Made by a program: the position numbers and the translations under genes | Assembly (NCBI GenBank): GCA_003222535.1 | Contig: QHWJ01000230.1 | Coordinates: 1-52,898, forward strand | Length of the DNA stretch: 52,898 nt | Origin: Acidobacteriota bacterium | GTDB taxonomy: Bacteria > Acidobacteriota > Vicinamibacteria > Vicinamibacterales > CAVVIG01 | Reading direction: 5' to 3' | Shown: in pieces, positions 23,146-30,515 of the stretch | Layout: every line of letters begins with the position of its first letter | Numbering within the stretch: the stretch's first letter is position 1 | Notes under the pieces: model-generated | What the model was told of the DNA's origin: nothing | The model's database searches: none | What the model saw: only the letters and a program-made list of their open reading frames with translations

Positions 23146-24567
23146 ATGACTCCCGAAGAATTCCGCGCCGCCGGCCACCGGCTGATCGACTGGATCGCCG
23201 ACTACCGCGCGCGCGCCGAATCGCTCCCGGTGATGGCGCGCACCGGACCGGGCGACGTCAGGCGGCAGCTGCCGGCGCGGCCGCCGGACGGTCCCGAACC
23301 GTTCGACGCGATCCTCCGCGATCTGGACGAGATCATCGTCCCCGGGCTGTCGCACTGGCAGCATCCGCGATTCTTCGGGTACTTTCCGTGCAACGGATCG
23401 CTCTCGAGCGTGCTGGGCGACTACGTCAGCACCGGCCTGGGCGTGCTCGGCCTGGCCTGGCAATCGAGCCCGGCGCTGACCGAGCTCGAAGAAGTCGTCA
23501 CCGATTGGATGCGCGGGATGCTCGGCCTCTCCGAGGCGTGGAGCGGCGTCATCCAGGACACCGCGTCGACGAGCACGCTGGTCGCCTTGATCTGCGCGCG
23601 CGAACGAACCACTGGATTCAGCCTCAGCCAGGGCGGCCTGCAGGCCCAGCCGCGCCCGCTCGTCGTGTACACCTCGGCGCACAGCCACAGCTCGGTGGAG
23701 AAGGCCGCGCTGCTCGCCGGATTCGGACGGGCGAATGTCCGCGTCGTGCCGCACGACGCCGAGTATGCGATGCGTCCTGAGGCGCTCGACGAGGCCATCG
23801 TCGCCGACCACGGCGCCGGCGCCAGGCCGTGCGCCGTGGTCGCCACATGCGGCAGCACGACGTCGACCGCGCTGGATCCGATTGCCGCGATTGCCGAGCT
23901 CGCCGCGCGTCATGGCGTGTGGCTGCACGTGGACGCCGCGATGGCCGGCTCGGCGATGATCCTGCCCGAGTGCCGGCGGATGTGGAACGGCATCGAGCGC
24001 GCCGACTCGCTCGTTGTCAACCCGCACAAGTGGCTGGGCGCGGCGTTCGACTGCTCGGTTTACTACGTGCGCGACGCGGAGCATCTGGTGCGAGTGATGT
24101 CGACCAACCCGAGTTACCTGCAGTCGGCGGCCGACGGCCGCGTCAAGAATTTCCGCGACTGGGGTGTTCCGCTCGGGCGCCGGTTCAGGGCGCTCAAGCT
24201 GTGGTTTCTGATTCGCGAACAGGGCGTGTCCGGGCTGCAGGCGCGGCTCCGCCGCGATCTCGACAACGCGCGGTGGCTGTCCGGCCAGGTGCGCGCGGCC
24301 GCCAGGTGGCGGCTCCTCGCACCGGTCCCGCTGCAGACGCTCTGCATGCGGCACGAGCCTGCCGGCGCCGTAACCGGCGAGGGTGAGGCGCTGGATCGGC
24401 ATACGCTCGCGTGGGTCGATCGCGTGAACCGGTCGGGCGCGGCGTACCTCACGCCGGCCATTCTCGACGGCCGCTGGATGGCGCGGGTGTCGATCGGCGC
24501 CGAGGCGACCGAGCGCTCGCATGTCGAGGCCCTGTGGAACACCATGCAGATGGAGGCGGAACGATGA
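23146..24567 (+). CDS. PLP-dependent group II decarboxylase (aromatic-L-amino-acid type)
   Basis: A 473-residue decarboxylase of the DDC/TDC/glutamate decarboxylase superfamily. Landmarks are FRAAGHRLIDWIADY, LSHWQHPRFFGYFP, WQSSPALTELEEVVTDWM, TSAHSHSSVEKAALLAG, WLHVDAAMAGSAMILPE and the PLP Lys in NPHKWLGAAFDCS. The pattern (HPRFFGYFP, SSVEKA) is that of aromatic amino-acid decarboxylases more than GadB. Substrate not certain. ATG at 23146 overlaps a TTG at 23143. The stop overlaps the start of the aminotransferase (ATGA), so the two act in one pathway. Confidence 0.85.
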   Translation: MTPEEFRAAGHRLIDWIADYRARAESLPVMARTGPGDVRRQLPARPPDGPEPFDAILRDLDEIIVPGLSHWQHPRFFGYFPCNGSLSSVLGDYVSTGLGVLGLAWQSSPALTELEEVVTDWMRGMLGLSEAWSGVIQDTASTSTLVALICARERTTGFSLSQGGLQAQPRPLVVYTSAHSHSSVEKAALLAGFGRANVRVVPHDAEYAMRPEALDEAIVADHGAGARPCAVVATCGSTTSTALDPIAAIAELAARHGVWLHVDAAMAGSAMILPECRRMWNGIERADSLVVNPHKWLGAAFDCSVYYVRDAEHLVRVMSTNPSYLQSAADGRVKNFRDWGVPLGRRFRALKLWFLIREQGVSGLQARLRRDLDNARWLSGQVRAAARWRLLAPVPLQTLCMRHEPAGAVTGEGEALDRHTLAWVDRVNRSGAAYLTPAILDGRWMARVSIGAEATERSHVEALWNTMQMEAER

Positions 24568-25862
24568 CGATCGCCAAAGCGGATTCTTACGCGTCGGTCG
24601 CCGCGCGCGAGCGATACGTCCCCCGCGGCCTGGCCAACACGCACTCGATCTTCGTCGCGAGGGCCGAAGGAACGCGCGTCTGGGACGCCGGCGGCAAGGA
24701 GTATCTCGACTTCACGAGCGGCATCGGCGTCCTGAACACGGGCCATCGGCATCCCCGCGTCGTCCGCGCCGTGCACGAGCAGATCGAGCGCGTCATGCAC
24801 ACGTGCTTTCAGGTCGCGATGTACGAGCCGTACGTGGAGCTGGCGGCCCGGCTCTGCGCGCTCGTCGGCGACTCACCGCAGGAACCCTACAAGGCCGTGC
24901 TCTTCACGACCGGCACCGAGGCGATCGAGAACGCGATCAAGGTCGCCCGCGCGTACACGAAGCGGCCCGCGGTGGTGGCGTTCAGCGGCGGGTTCCACGG
25001 ACGCACGCTGCTCAGCCTCACCATGACGTCGTCGAGCCCCGCGTATCGCCAGAACTTCGGACCGTTCGCACCCGACATCCACCACGCGCCGTTCCCTGAC
25101 GAATACCGCGGCTGGACGACGGACACGGCACTGGAGGCGCTCGATGAGCTCTTCGACACCCGTGTCGTGCCCGACCAGGTGGCGGCCATCCTCATCGAGC
25201 CGCAACAGGGCGAGGGCGGCTTCGTGCCGGCGCCGGCGGCATTTCTGCGGCGGCTGCGCACGCTCACCGAGCGGCTCGGCATCGTCTTCATCGCCGACGA
25301 GATCCAAAGCGGCTTCGGGCGGACCGGCAAGATGTTCGGGTATCAGCACGCCGCGATCGAGCCCGATGTGATCGCGATGGCCAAGAGCCTCGCGGCCGGG
25401 ATGCCGTTGTCGGCGGTCGTCGGCAAGGCGGCGATCATGGACGCGCCGCTCGCGGGCGGGCTCGGCGGCACCTACGCGGGCAACCCGCTCGCGTGCGCGG
25501 CAGCGATTGCGGTGCTCGACATCTTCGAGGCGGAGGCGCTTGCCGAACGGGCGGTGCAGCTCGGCGCCGAGATCCGGACGGCGCTCGTTCGGCTTCAGGC
25601 GCGCGTGCCGTCGATCGGCGACGTCCGCGGTCTGGGCTGCATGCTGGCGATGGAATTCGTCAAGGACCGCTCGACGAAAGAGCCGGATGCCGATGTGGCG
25701 TCGCGCGTGGTCGAGACGGCGCGAGACCACGGACTGCTCCTGCTCAAATGTGGCCCGCACAAGAACGTCGTGCGCCTGCTGCCGCCGTTGACGGCGACGC
25801 CGGAGGAAATCGCGCGCGGCCTCGAGATCCTCGACCAGGCCGTTCACGAAGCAGTCGGCTGA
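24564..25862 (+). CDS. Class III aminotransferase (4-aminobutyrate aminotransferase-like)
   Basis: A 432-residue PLP enzyme of the ornithine/GABA aminotransferase group. It has GLANTHSIFVARAEGTRVWDAGGKEYLDFTSGIGVLNTGH, FTTGTEAIENAIKVARAYT, GGFHGRTLLSLTMT, EPQQGEGGFVPAP, FIADEIQSGFGRTGKMFGYQH and the PLP Lys in AMAKSLAAGMPLSAV. These match GabT/PuuE. Paired with the decarboxylase before it, it would deaminate the amine formed (for example GABA or a diamine) to a semialdehyde, or run the reverse. The actual amine is not determined. Confidence 0.87.
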   Translation: MTIAKADSYASVAARERYVPRGLANTHSIFVARAEGTRVWDAGGKEYLDFTSGIGVLNTGHRHPRVVRAVHEQIERVMHTCFQVAMYEPYVELAARLCALVGDSPQEPYKAVLFTTGTEAIENAIKVARAYTKRPAVVAFSGGFHGRTLLSLTMTSSSPAYRQNFGPFAPDIHHAPFPDEYRGWTTDTALEALDELFDTRVVPDQVAAILIEPQQGEGGFVPAPAAFLRRLRTLTERLGIVFIADEIQSGFGRTGKMFGYQHAAIEPDVIAMAKSLAAGMPLSAVVGKAAIMDAPLAGGLGGTYAGNPLACAAAIAVLDIFEAEALAERAVQLGAEIRTALVRLQARVPSIGDVRGLGCMLAMEFVKDRSTKEPDADVASRVVETARDHGLLLLKCGPHKNVVRLLPPLTATPEEIARGLEILDQAVHEAVG

Positions 25863-25867
25863 TGGAG

Positions 25868-25888
25868 GGCGAGGCTTTCAGCCTCGCC
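25868..25888. repeat. GC hairpin repeat with TTTCA loop
   Basis: GGCGAGGC-TTTCA-GCCTCGCC is a perfect 8-bp hairpin, 6 bp after the aminotransferase stop. It is nearly identical to the hairpin at 20418-20438 and to the ends of the insertion at 46909-47043. It may act as a terminator between the convergent genes. Confidence 0.75.
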
Positions 25889-25922
25889 GAACGGTGACCC
25901 CGACAAGGGTCAGCGTCATCGT

Positions 25923-26264
25923 TTACAGATCCAGAACCAGCCGAAGGCTGTCTGCGACAACGGCCAGCCGACTAGCGGGCAGAGAACTGAGGCGCCGCAG
26001 GAAGTCCGACCGAAGGACCTTCTGCAGATCGTAGAGGTTAGCGACGGACGCTTTCGGCAGACGGGTGTCCGCACGGCTCAGTCGAACATTCCCGGGCAGG
26101 CCCTCCAGGTGGAGACGGCTCGTCAGCGGCACGACGAGAAAAGATCGGACGCGAGGTTCTCGGACCTTGTCTGTCTGCACGACGACCACCGGCCGCCGTT
26201 TGACGACACGAACCCACCACACCTCGCCGCGGCGCGGCAGGTCGTCACCAATCGTCGTCACCAT
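25923..26264 (-). CDS. mazF: MazF/PemK-type endoribonuclease toxin
   Basis: A 113-residue protein of the CcdB/PemK fold: RRGEVWWVRVVKRRPVVVVQTDKVRE, SFLVVPLTSRLHLEGLPGNVRLSRADTRLPKASVANLYDLQKVLRS, and a C-terminal helix LAVVADSLRLVLDL. MazF toxins cleave mRNA at short motifs. The loop after GEVWWV, usually about ten residues (D/G/P-rich) before RRPVVVV, is missing. The toxin may therefore have altered specificity or be weakened. ATG at 26262-26264 overlaps the antitoxin gene by 20 bp. Confidence 0.85.
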   Translation of the reverse strand: MVTTIGDDLPRRGEVWWVRVVKRRPVVVVQTDKVREPRVRSFLVVPLTSRLHLEGLPGNVRLSRADTRLPKASVANLYDLQKVLRSDFLRRLSSLPASRLAVVADSLRLVLDL

Positions 26265-26490
26265 ACTCCTCGGCCATCCGTCGTCGTTGATGCCTGCGCC
26301 ACGCCGCTTCGTCATCCACGACGTCCCAGCCGTGGCGATCCAGATATTCCCGGGTCTGCTGACGGACGCGCTCCGCCTCGAGCAGGTGGGCAAGAAGCTC
26401 GGATCGAGACGTGCCTCGACGCCTGGCGGCCTGGTCCGCGAAGGCCAGCAGATCTTCTGGAAGCGACACCCCGATCTTCATGGAGTCCAT
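26245..26490 (-). CDS. mazE: Ribbon-helix-helix antitoxin (MazE-like)
   Basis: An 81-residue antitoxin. Residues 4-45 (MKIGVSLPEDLLAFADQAARRRGTSRSELLAHLLEAER) form a ribbon-helix-helix DNA-binding domain, and the acidic C-terminus (WRRHQRRRMAEEYGDDDW) would bind and block the toxin. ATG at 26488-26490 or 26479-26481. It precedes and overlaps the toxin gene, the usual order. It probably represses its own promoter through the inverted repeat at 26503. Confidence 0.85.
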   Translation of the reverse strand: MDSMKIGVSLPEDLLAFADQAARRRGTSRSELLAHLLEAERVRQQTREYLDRHGWDVVDDEAAWRRHQRRRMAEEYGDDDW

Positions 26491-26502
26491 GATAGCACTA
26501 CA

Positions 26503-26520
26503 GGAATACCTGAGTATTCC
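26503..26520. promoter_or_regulatory. Probable autoregulatory operator of the MazEF-like pair
   Basis: GGAATAC (26503-26509) and GTATTCC (26514-26520) are a perfect inverted repeat with a CTGA spacer, 13 bp before the antitoxin start. A further half-site GAATACC lies near 26538. Such palindromes are the normal targets of RHH antitoxins. Confidence 0.6.
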
Positions 26521-26608
26521 GTATGTTCTTGCTGTATAGAATACCGAACTTGAGACTTGAGACGGCGCGTGGGCTGCCCTGCCCTACCCCCTACCCCCTA
26601 CCTGCCTA

Positions 26609-26716
26609 CTAAGGAGTCACCGGCTTCAGCGCGACGACCTGCGCGTCCGCCTCGCCGAGCAGAATCTTCTGGCCGTACCGCCGGATCGAGTCGAGATACT
26701 CGGGATCGTACGTCAT
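26609..26716 (-). CDS. Short frame coupled to the TonB-domain remnant
   Basis: A 35-residue frame (MTYDPEYLDSIRRYGQKIL, then AQVVALKPVTP) whose ATG overlaps the stop after the TonB_C domain (ATGA). The sequence looks protein-like, but no homologue is recognised. It may be a real small protein or a remnant of the adjacent broken gene. Confidence 0.35.
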   Translation of the reverse strand: MTYDPEYLDSIRRYGQKILLGEADAQVVALKPVTP

Positions 26717-27790
26717 TGGTCCATGAAGAAATTCACCGTCACGCGCATGCGCACTTCCATGGGGACACCGTCGAGACGTGTGGGCGTGAACTGCCATTGC
26801 CGGACCGCCGCGAGCGCCGCGTCCGCGAACTCGGCGTCGGCGGGCGCCAGAACCCGCAGGTCCTTGAGAAAGCCGTCGGTCCCGACGCGCCCTTCGAGGA
26901 GCACCGTGGCTTTGCTGCCCCGCCGATTCTGCGGATACCGCGGCTTCACATCTCTCACCTTGGTCGGCGGCCTGATGCATCCACCGACGGCGACTGGCTG
27001 CACGGGTCGACGTCTGGCTGGCTGACGGATTGTCGCGGCGGTGGCGGCGGCGGAGCGGGGGGCGCCAGCCGTCCGGACGGCGCCGGGGGAGGCGGCGGCG
27101 GTGGCGCTTCCCTGTCCGAGATGCTGACGTTGATAGTCTCCTGGAGTGACCCGAGCTGCAGCGCGACGTCGCGCCGAACGTGCTCGCCTCCACCAAGCGT
27201 CAGCTTGTCCTCGGCGACAAGCCCCGGCATCTGCGCTTCAATCAGATATTCGCCTGCAGGCAGGCCGACGAACTCGAAGCGGCCGGCGCTGTCGCTCCGC
27301 GTTTCGCGTTTCTCCTTGCTCTGAAGATTGGAGATGACGATCGTCAGGCCGGGGAGGATGCGACCGATCGAATCGACGGCGGATCCCGAAAGCGCCGCAG
27401 GTCCCGTCTGGGCGAACGCTCAGAATCCGGCGATCGGCAGCGAGATGGTCAACAACGCGATGGCGATCACGAGGCAGACCGCCGGCGTGATCGGACGACG
27501 ATTGAGACGGGCGTTCAACATCGAGCAAATCCTCCTCTCGAGACTGGATGGCCGCGCCATCGCCGGCGCGGGCGACCATGTGCGGCGGTTCCGGTTGAAG
27601 GCGCGCGCCAGATCAACGAGCTCGGTGGCGTACGCCCTGCCCTCAACACCCAGGCTCAACACGGCGTCGTCGCACGCCTGCTCGCTTTCCCGGCGCAACC
27701 GCCTGCAGGCGATCCACATGAGCGGGTTGAACCAGTAAACCGACCGCAGGAGCTCCGCCGCCATCTGAACGATCCAGTCGTGATCACTGT
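26713..27790 (-). pseudogene. Broken BlaR1-like M56 sensor (M56 fragment - carboxypeptidase-regulatory-like - TonB_C)
   Basis: Intact relatives sense cell-wall stress or beta-lactams and trigger BlaI cleavage. Three lesions are visible. First, the M56 domain begins at DHDWIVQMAAELLRSVYWFNPLMW immediately after blaI, so the N-terminal helices and HExxH zinc site are missing. Second, an in-frame TGA at 27420-27422 separates the last transmembrane helix (ITPAVCLVIAIALLTISLP) from the regulatory-like beta domain (ILPGLTIVISNLQSKE to EYLIEAQM). Third, a frame change near 27000 separates the Pro-rich linker from the TonB_C domain (RPPTKVRDVKPRYPQNRRG to MRVTVNFFMDQ). It is unlikely to make a working protease. 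Confidence 0.8.
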
Positions 27791-28176
27791 GAACCCTCCT
27801 TCCGGGCTCTGGCGACCAGTTCGGCAATCCGATCGAGCTCGTCGTCAGAGAGGGCTGTGCCGTCGCCGCCGAGGAGCGCCGCGACGGTCTTCTCCGTGGA
27901 GCCATCGAAGAACGTTTCAACCAGGTGGCGCAGGGCCGGCTTTCGCGCCGCGTGGCGAGGCACCGCGGGAATGTACACGTAGCGGAGCCCTTGTTCGTCG
28001 TGTCGGACGTGCCCCTTGGCCTCGAGCACGCGCAACTGGGTGCGCACGGTTGAAGAGCTCGGATTCCCGGAAAGCTCTTCCAGGACCTCCCCCGCCGTCG
28101 CGCGGCCACGCCGGTAGAGGATGTCCATGATCTGCCGCTCGCGGCGTGTCAGGCTGGCGTGCAGAGGCCTGGCCAT
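27784..28176 (-). CDS. blaI: BlaI/MecI-family transcriptional repressor
   Basis: A 130-residue winged-helix repressor: SLTRRERQIMDILYRRGRATAGEVLEELSGNPSSSTVRTQLRVLEAKGHVRHDEQGLRYVYIP, then a dimerisation tail (LVETFFDGSTEKTVAALLGG). BlaI dimers are normally inactivated by the partner BlaR1 protease, which here is destroyed by a deletion starting at the end of this gene. It may therefore be a permanent repressor. ATG at 28174-28176 directly abuts a large palindrome. Confidence 0.9.
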   Translation of the reverse strand: MARPLHASLTRRERQIMDILYRRGRATAGEVLEELSGNPSSSTVRTQLRVLEAKGHVRHDEQGLRYVYIPAVPRHAARKPALRHLVETFFDGSTEKTVAALLGGDGTALSDDELDRIAELVARARKEGSQ

Positions 28177-28214
28177 ATGTTATTTTTATCGCACGTATGC
28201 GATTTAAATAACAT
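28177..28214. promoter_or_regulatory. Palindromic operator abutting the blaI start
   Basis: ATGTTATTTTTATCGCA (28177-28193) and TGCGATTTAAATAACAT (28198-28214) are inverted repeats matching at 16 of 17 positions around a CGTA centre. The AT-rich dyad begins at the base next to the blaI start codon, so a bound repressor would cover the promoter or ribosome-binding site. Confidence 0.65.
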
Positions 28215-28243
28215 GTCGAGGCCAGCGTTGTCAACCGGGTGAG

Positions 28244-28316
28244 GAATTTGGAATTAGGAATTTGGAATTTGGAATGCTTCGAGAATTCCAAATTCCAAAT
28301 TCTTAATTCCTAATTT
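28244..28316. repeat. AT-rich palindromic repeat (GGAATTTGGAATT type)
   Basis: GGAATTAGGAATTTGGAATTT-like units in the left half are mirrored by AATTCCAAATTCCAAATTC in the right half around a short GC centre (GCTTCGAG). It is far richer in A+T than its surroundings. A second copy is at 33190-33262. Confidence 0.8.
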
Positions 28317-28334
28317 TATAGCTCTCGGCCAACG

Positions 28335-28844
28335 TTATCTGGGGCGGCCCGTAAACACCGGGACGAGCAGAAACTCAGAGAGCGCATCGGCTGTCGCAAA
28401 CAACTGGCCGGTCCCGTGGTGCCTGATCTGCAGCGTCGCCACGCCTTCGTCCGCGAACACGAGGTCCAGGCGGTCCTCCCGCGGCGGAAGGCCGTTGGCC
28501 GGCGTGAACTGATAGTGGCAACTGCCCGCCGCCGCGTTCAAAGGCCACGCGACCGTGAGGCAGACACCGGGCGCGTCCGGCTTCCGGACCACGAACCCGC
28601 CATCGGAGGGAGCGTCGGAAAAGGCGATGTCGCGCGCGTGGTCGCCCGCAAACGCGCTGCGGAATGCCTCGATGTCACGCTTCACCGATGTCCGGAGCTC
28701 CTCGATCAGACGCCTGCCGTGAACGCGAACGAGATCGGCTTTTCTGGCCGTGATCTCTTCCGCTCTTTGACGGGCGGCGTCACGTGTCCGCTCGTCGTCC
28801 ACGATCCGCTGGATCCAGTCGGGAACCGTGACGTCAGTAGCCAT
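28335..28844 (-). CDS. Conserved hypothetical protein
   Basis: A 169-residue, probably cytoplasmic protein. The first half is helical and charged (DDERTRDAARQRAEEITARKADLVRVHGRRLIEELRTSVKRD). The second half is beta-rich (GFVVRKPDAPGVCLTVAWPLNAAAGSCHYQF, LDLVFADEGVATLQIRHH). No domain recognised. ATG at 28842-28844 is preceded by GGAATA, and the 11-bp overlap with the Zn-ribbon gene points to a three-gene operon. Confidence 0.6.
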   Translation of the reverse strand: MATDVTVPDWIQRIVDDERTRDAARQRAEEITARKADLVRVHGRRLIEELRTSVKRDIEAFRSAFAGDHARDIAFSDAPSDGGFVVRKPDAPGVCLTVAWPLNAAAGSCHYQFTPANGLPPREDRLDLVFADEGVATLQIRHHGTGQLFATADALSEFLLVPVFTGRPR

Positions 28845-29052
28845 TATTCCAGCGCCCTCCAAACTGCGGCCGATGGGACGCCTTGAGGCGTCCCACATTC
28901 CACATCTGCCCGCACGCCTCGCACCGCCAGTACGCGGACGAGTCCGCCTTCACGCTCGCCGCCCTGATCTTTGCCGACTGACAAAACGGGCAGGCGAGCG
29001 GCGACAGGGGAGATTCAGGCTCCGGCGCAGTGGATTTCATGTGGGCCGTCAT
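28834..29052 (-). CDS. Small zinc-ribbon protein with palindrome-encoded tail
   Basis: A 72-residue protein with CPFCQSAKIRAASVKADSSAYWRCEACGQMWNV, a two-knuckle zinc ribbon (CxxC...CxxC). After this, GRLKASH is encoded by a perfect hairpin (28874-28893), and the final residues extend into the next gene. Its ATG overlaps the stop of the basic-protein gene by 4 bp. Zn ribbons of this size often bind RNA or RNA polymerase, but no role is known here. Confidence 0.6.
   Translation of the reverse strand: MTAHMKSTAPEPESPLSPLACPFCQSAKIRAASVKADSSAYWRCEACGQMWNVGRLKASHRPQFGGRWNNGY
28874..28893. repeat. GC hairpin inside the zinc-ribbon gene
   Basis: GGGACGCC-TTGA-GGCGTCCC is a perfect 8-bp stem with a 4-nt loop. 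It is translated as GRLKASH near the C-terminus of the Zn-ribbon protein. It belongs to the same style of element as those at 8007, 8033, 20418 and 25868. Confidence 0.7.
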
Positions 29053-29195
29053 TCCACCTTGACGCCGGCGGATTCGACGAGCACCGGCGGCTGCGGCCGG
29101 ATCGACTTGATCAATTCCTGGATGCGCTGACGGCGAAGCATCCTGCGCTTCCGTTCCTTCTGAAACCTGGCGCGATCGCCGTTCCGTCTTGACAT
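29049..29195 (-). CDS. Small, highly basic conserved protein
   Basis: A 48-residue protein starting MSRRNGDRARFQKERKRRMLRRQRIQEL. Composition resembles small ribosome-associated proteins (like bTHX or bS21), but it matches neither by motif. AGAGG lies upstream of the ATG at 29193-29195, supporting this start over the ATG at 29211-29213. Stop overlaps the Zn-ribbon start (ATGA). Possibly an RNA-binding protein; function unknown. Confidence 0.6.
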   Translation of the reverse strand: MSRRNGDRARFQKERKRRMLRRQRIQELIKSIRPQPPVLVESAGVKVE

Positions 29196-29780
29196 GCCTG
29201 CCTCTTCTCTCATGACTCGGACCCTGAGCGGGTCGCCCCGTGGACGCATGACGCCCTGCCACGTTCGTCGACGTCTGATCGGCGTGAGTGGCGACCGAAC
29301 GCGCCTGGACACGGGATCAAAGTTGGGCCGGTCGGCGCGCACCCTTCAGAAGCTGCGGAGGGGGTACTACCCGAACGCTGGCGGGCTCAGTTCCGGATGA
29401 CGGATCCACTATACACGATCGGCCCCGTGCGGGTGCGTCGGCGGAGGGCAGTGCAACGCCGGCTGTTTTCTTCGGGCTTTTCGTGGGTTTCGTGATTTCC
29501 TCGTACGTCTGTTGACGGCCATGGCGCCCCGTCATCGGGATGTGCCCAATTGCACAGCGGACAGCGGGCCGAATAGGCGATATTCCACGAGCGGTTGGAT
29601 TTCCCCGGCCGTGCAGGAGCCGTCCGATGTTTCAGAAACTCGTGGACGCTCATCGCGAAGCCGCGAAGGCTCCTGCCCTGCCTCAACCGTCGCGGACAAG
29701 CTCGCTTCAGGTGAGATGGCCAGCTGTGCAAAACGGAACAGATCGATCGGGCTCGGCCCTGTATCGTGTTCGGCATCGTG
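29196..29780. other. Intergenic region with a CACGAAA-type 9-bp repeat
   Basis: No gene is convincing here. Around 29462-29510 the minus strand reads GAAATCACGAAACCCACGAAAAGCCCGAAG, here given in parts: CACGAAACC, CACGAAAAG, CCCGAAGAA, each 9 bp. This is the same family as at 41803. A short plus frame beginning MFQKLVDAHREAAKAP near 29627 looks mildly protein-like but has no support. Confidence 0.4.
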
Positions 29781-30056
29781 ATGAACGTTGAGTGCTGCCC
29801 GTACTGCGAGCAGCCGGCGACCATTGAGATCCCGGCGAACCCCGGACATGTGTGCCTGGATCACGCCCTGGAGTTCTGGACCGGGCTCCTCGCTTACGTC
29901 AAAGAGAGCGCGGACCAGTGCGAGAAAGAAGTGCGGCCCTGCACCTGCCGGGCGTGCGTCGCATTGGATGCCTCGTACGAGCGGGCGAAAGCCATCGCCG
30001 CTGCCGGCCCTCCGCCGCAAGAGACCGAGCTCGTTCCGGTTCGACGCGCTTCGTAA
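29781..30056 (+). CDS. Small putative zinc-binding protein
   Basis: A 91-residue protein with nine cysteines: VECCPYCEQPATIEI, HVCLDHALEFW, DQCEKEVRPCTCRACVALD. The first half resembles a CxxC...C..H treble-clef or zinc-ribbon start. Charged, no signal peptide or membrane helix. ATG at 29781; a GTG five codons upstream is possible. No family recognised. Confidence 0.5.
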   Translation: MNVECCPYCEQPATIEIPANPGHVCLDHALEFWTGLLAYVKESADQCEKEVRPCTCRACVALDASYERAKAIAAAGPPPQETELVPVRRAS

Positions 30057-30515
30057 CGCGTCAGGAAGCGGTCCTCAGACCGTACGACACGGTCCACAGC
30101 CCAAGGGAAATCCCGCAGTGCGCATCCGGTGCCGGACGGGGCCGGAGTCAGGTCATGACTGCCGACTCTCGGTCAGACGCGCGGAATCCAGCATCTGAAG
30201 TCTGAAGTTTTACCGGTGTGCTCTATCGGACAGCGCCGGCTTGCGCGCGGCCGGTAGACTGGCCGCGTGGACAACACCGGCGACGCCGGGCTCAAGCGAA
30301 TCAGGCGCCCTCGAGGGAGAGCTCTCTCCCTCGCGCCCGCTGACGGCGGCCGACACCGCAGTTTGGCCAGGCCGATCCGGATCGAAGGGGAGCTCGACCG
30401 GAAATCCCTCGATGCCGTGCAGGCCTCGGACCTTGACAAGAAACCCGAGCTGGCTGTCACGGACCCTCTTTCGAGCCCCGGCGTACGCGTGGAAACCCCA
30501 TCCTGGGAGCCTTCA
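30057..30515. other. Region upstream of the first GGDEF-EAL gene
   Basis: The GGDEF-EAL frame is open back to a GTG at 30267, but residues before 30516 are low-complexity and Arg/Pro-rich, so this is treated as untranslated. No riboswitch, terminator or promoter could be identified with confidence. Confidence 0.35.

Noticed and set aside
30267-30515. GTG start 83 codons before the chosen start of the first GGDEF-EAL protein
   Set aside because: The added residues are low-complexity, while the ATG at 30516 has a good ribosome-binding site directly before the REC domain.
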